From: Pseudomonas bijieensis
GTDB lineage: Bacteria > Pseudomonadota > Gammaproteobacteria > Pseudomonadales > Pseudomonadaceae
DNA: 64,000 nucleotides
NCBI RefSeq assembly: GCF_013347965.1
Contig: NZ_CP048810.1
Coordinates: forward strand, 6,571,501-6,635,500
Direction: 5' to 3'
Position 1 is the first letter of the stretch, and the number at the start of each line of letters is the position of its first letter. This document shows positions 63,742-64,000 of the stretch, piece after piece. The position numbers and the translations under genes were made by a program. The notes beneath the pieces are model-generated. The model was not told where the DNA came from and did no database searches. It saw only the letters and a program-made list of their open reading frames with translations.

Positions 63742-63764
63742 ATCATTAAGTTGAACTGAATGAT
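63742..63764. promoter_or_regulatory. Candidate LysR box between DSD1 and LysR genes
   Basis: ATCATT-N11-AATGAT (63742-63764) reaches the LysR start codon. GTTCAA (63723-63728) and TTGAAC (63751-63756) form a second inverted repeat. Both fit a LysR-controlled divergent promoter but are short. Confidence 0.35.
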
Positions 63765-64000
63765 CAGCCTCGAAGACCTGCGTATGGCCGTGACCCTGGC
63801 GCGTTCTGAATCCCTGAGCGCTGCCGCCAGGGCGCTCAATGTCTCGCCGCCCGCACTGTCCATGCGCTTGCGCAAACTGGAGACGCTGCTCGGCCTGACC
63901 CTGGCCAATCGCGATGCCCGGCGCCTGAGCCTGACCGCCGATGGTGAGCGCTTTTCCCGGCAGAGTGCGCTGTTGCTGGATCAATTGGAGGCGCTGCCCG
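63760..64000 (+). CDS. LysR-family transcriptional regulator (partial, C-terminus outside window)
   Basis: The first 80 codons are visible: MISLEDLRMAVTLARSESLSAAARALNVSPPALSMRLRKLETLLG..., a standard LysR winged helix with SLTADGERF after it. The rest lies beyond the window. The gene diverges from the D-amino-acid operon and so is its likely activator. Confidence 0.9.
   Translation, partial: MISLEDLRMAVTLARSESLSAAARALNVSPPALSMRLRKLETLLGLTLANRDARRLSLTADGERFSRQSALLLDQLEALP

Overview
This 64 kb stretch is GC-rich chromosomal DNA from a gammaproteobacterium, almost certainly a member of the Pseudomonas fluorescens complex. The first half follows the gene order I know from Pseudomonas chromosomes: purB-hflD-mnmA-nudJ-idh / icd / cspD / clpS-clpA / infA-bpt-aat-trxB / ftsK-lolA-rarA-crcB-serS-cysG / tusDCBE. 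Intergenic gaps are full of the palindromic REP elements typical of this group (TGTGGGAGCGAGC...GCTCGCGA and TGTGGCGAGGGGATTTATCC types). No rRNA, tRNA, CRISPR, prophage, transposase or plasmid gene was seen.

Layout. 1-7.7 kb: purine synthesis (purB, cut by the window edge), tRNA thiolation (mnmA) and two unrelated isocitrate dehydrogenases transcribed divergently. 7.4-12.6 kb: cspD and the bacterial N-degron pathway (clpS, clpA, bpt, aat) with infA. 12.7-21.7 kb: trxB, then a forward block ftsK, lolA, rarA, crcB, serS, cysG. 21.9-25.3 kb: a glutathionyl-hydroquinone reductase, a TrpD2-like protein and the tusDCBE relay that feeds sulfur to MnmA. 25.5-33.2 kb: accessory genes (small unknown proteins, GNAT, gamma-glutamyltransferase, isochorismatase-like, CAP-domain, DMT transporter, soluble histidine kinase). 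33.3-39.5 kb: a Tat-exported SMP-30 lactonase-like protein and a LacI-controlled sugar operon (Gfo/Idh/MocA oxidoreductase, TIM-barrel isomerase, NupG-like transporter) with a clear promoter and operator. 39.5-45.6 kb: PL7 alginate lyase, lipoprotein, L-lactate permease, a DUF6124 gene behind a long structured leader, RidA, a divergent SRAP protein and a tandem REP array. 45.6-55.2 kb: LysR/aldo-keto reductase pair, metallo-hydrolase, GlxA-type regulator, KefF/KefC, an OmpR-type two-component pair and MlaA. 55.3-64 kb: non-canonical Nramp transporter, VOC protein, RidA/LysR pair, GFA protein, aldehyde dehydrogenase and a D-amino-acid cluster (RidA, FAD oxidase, DSD1-type PLP enzyme) beside a divergent LysR gene cut by the window end.

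Five otherwise intact genes (idh, tusD, the SMP-30 gene, the sugar isomerase and lldP) each carry one extra base in a homopolymer run. The shared pattern points to sequence error more than to real pseudogenes, and I annotate them as full-length genes with an apparent frameshift.

The observations I rate highest are the LacI-operator sugar operon, the D-amino-acid/RidA cluster, the structured leader before the DUF6124 gene, the tandem REP array whose edge encodes the end of a LysR protein, and the frameshift pattern. All functional statements come from reading motifs; no database search was run.
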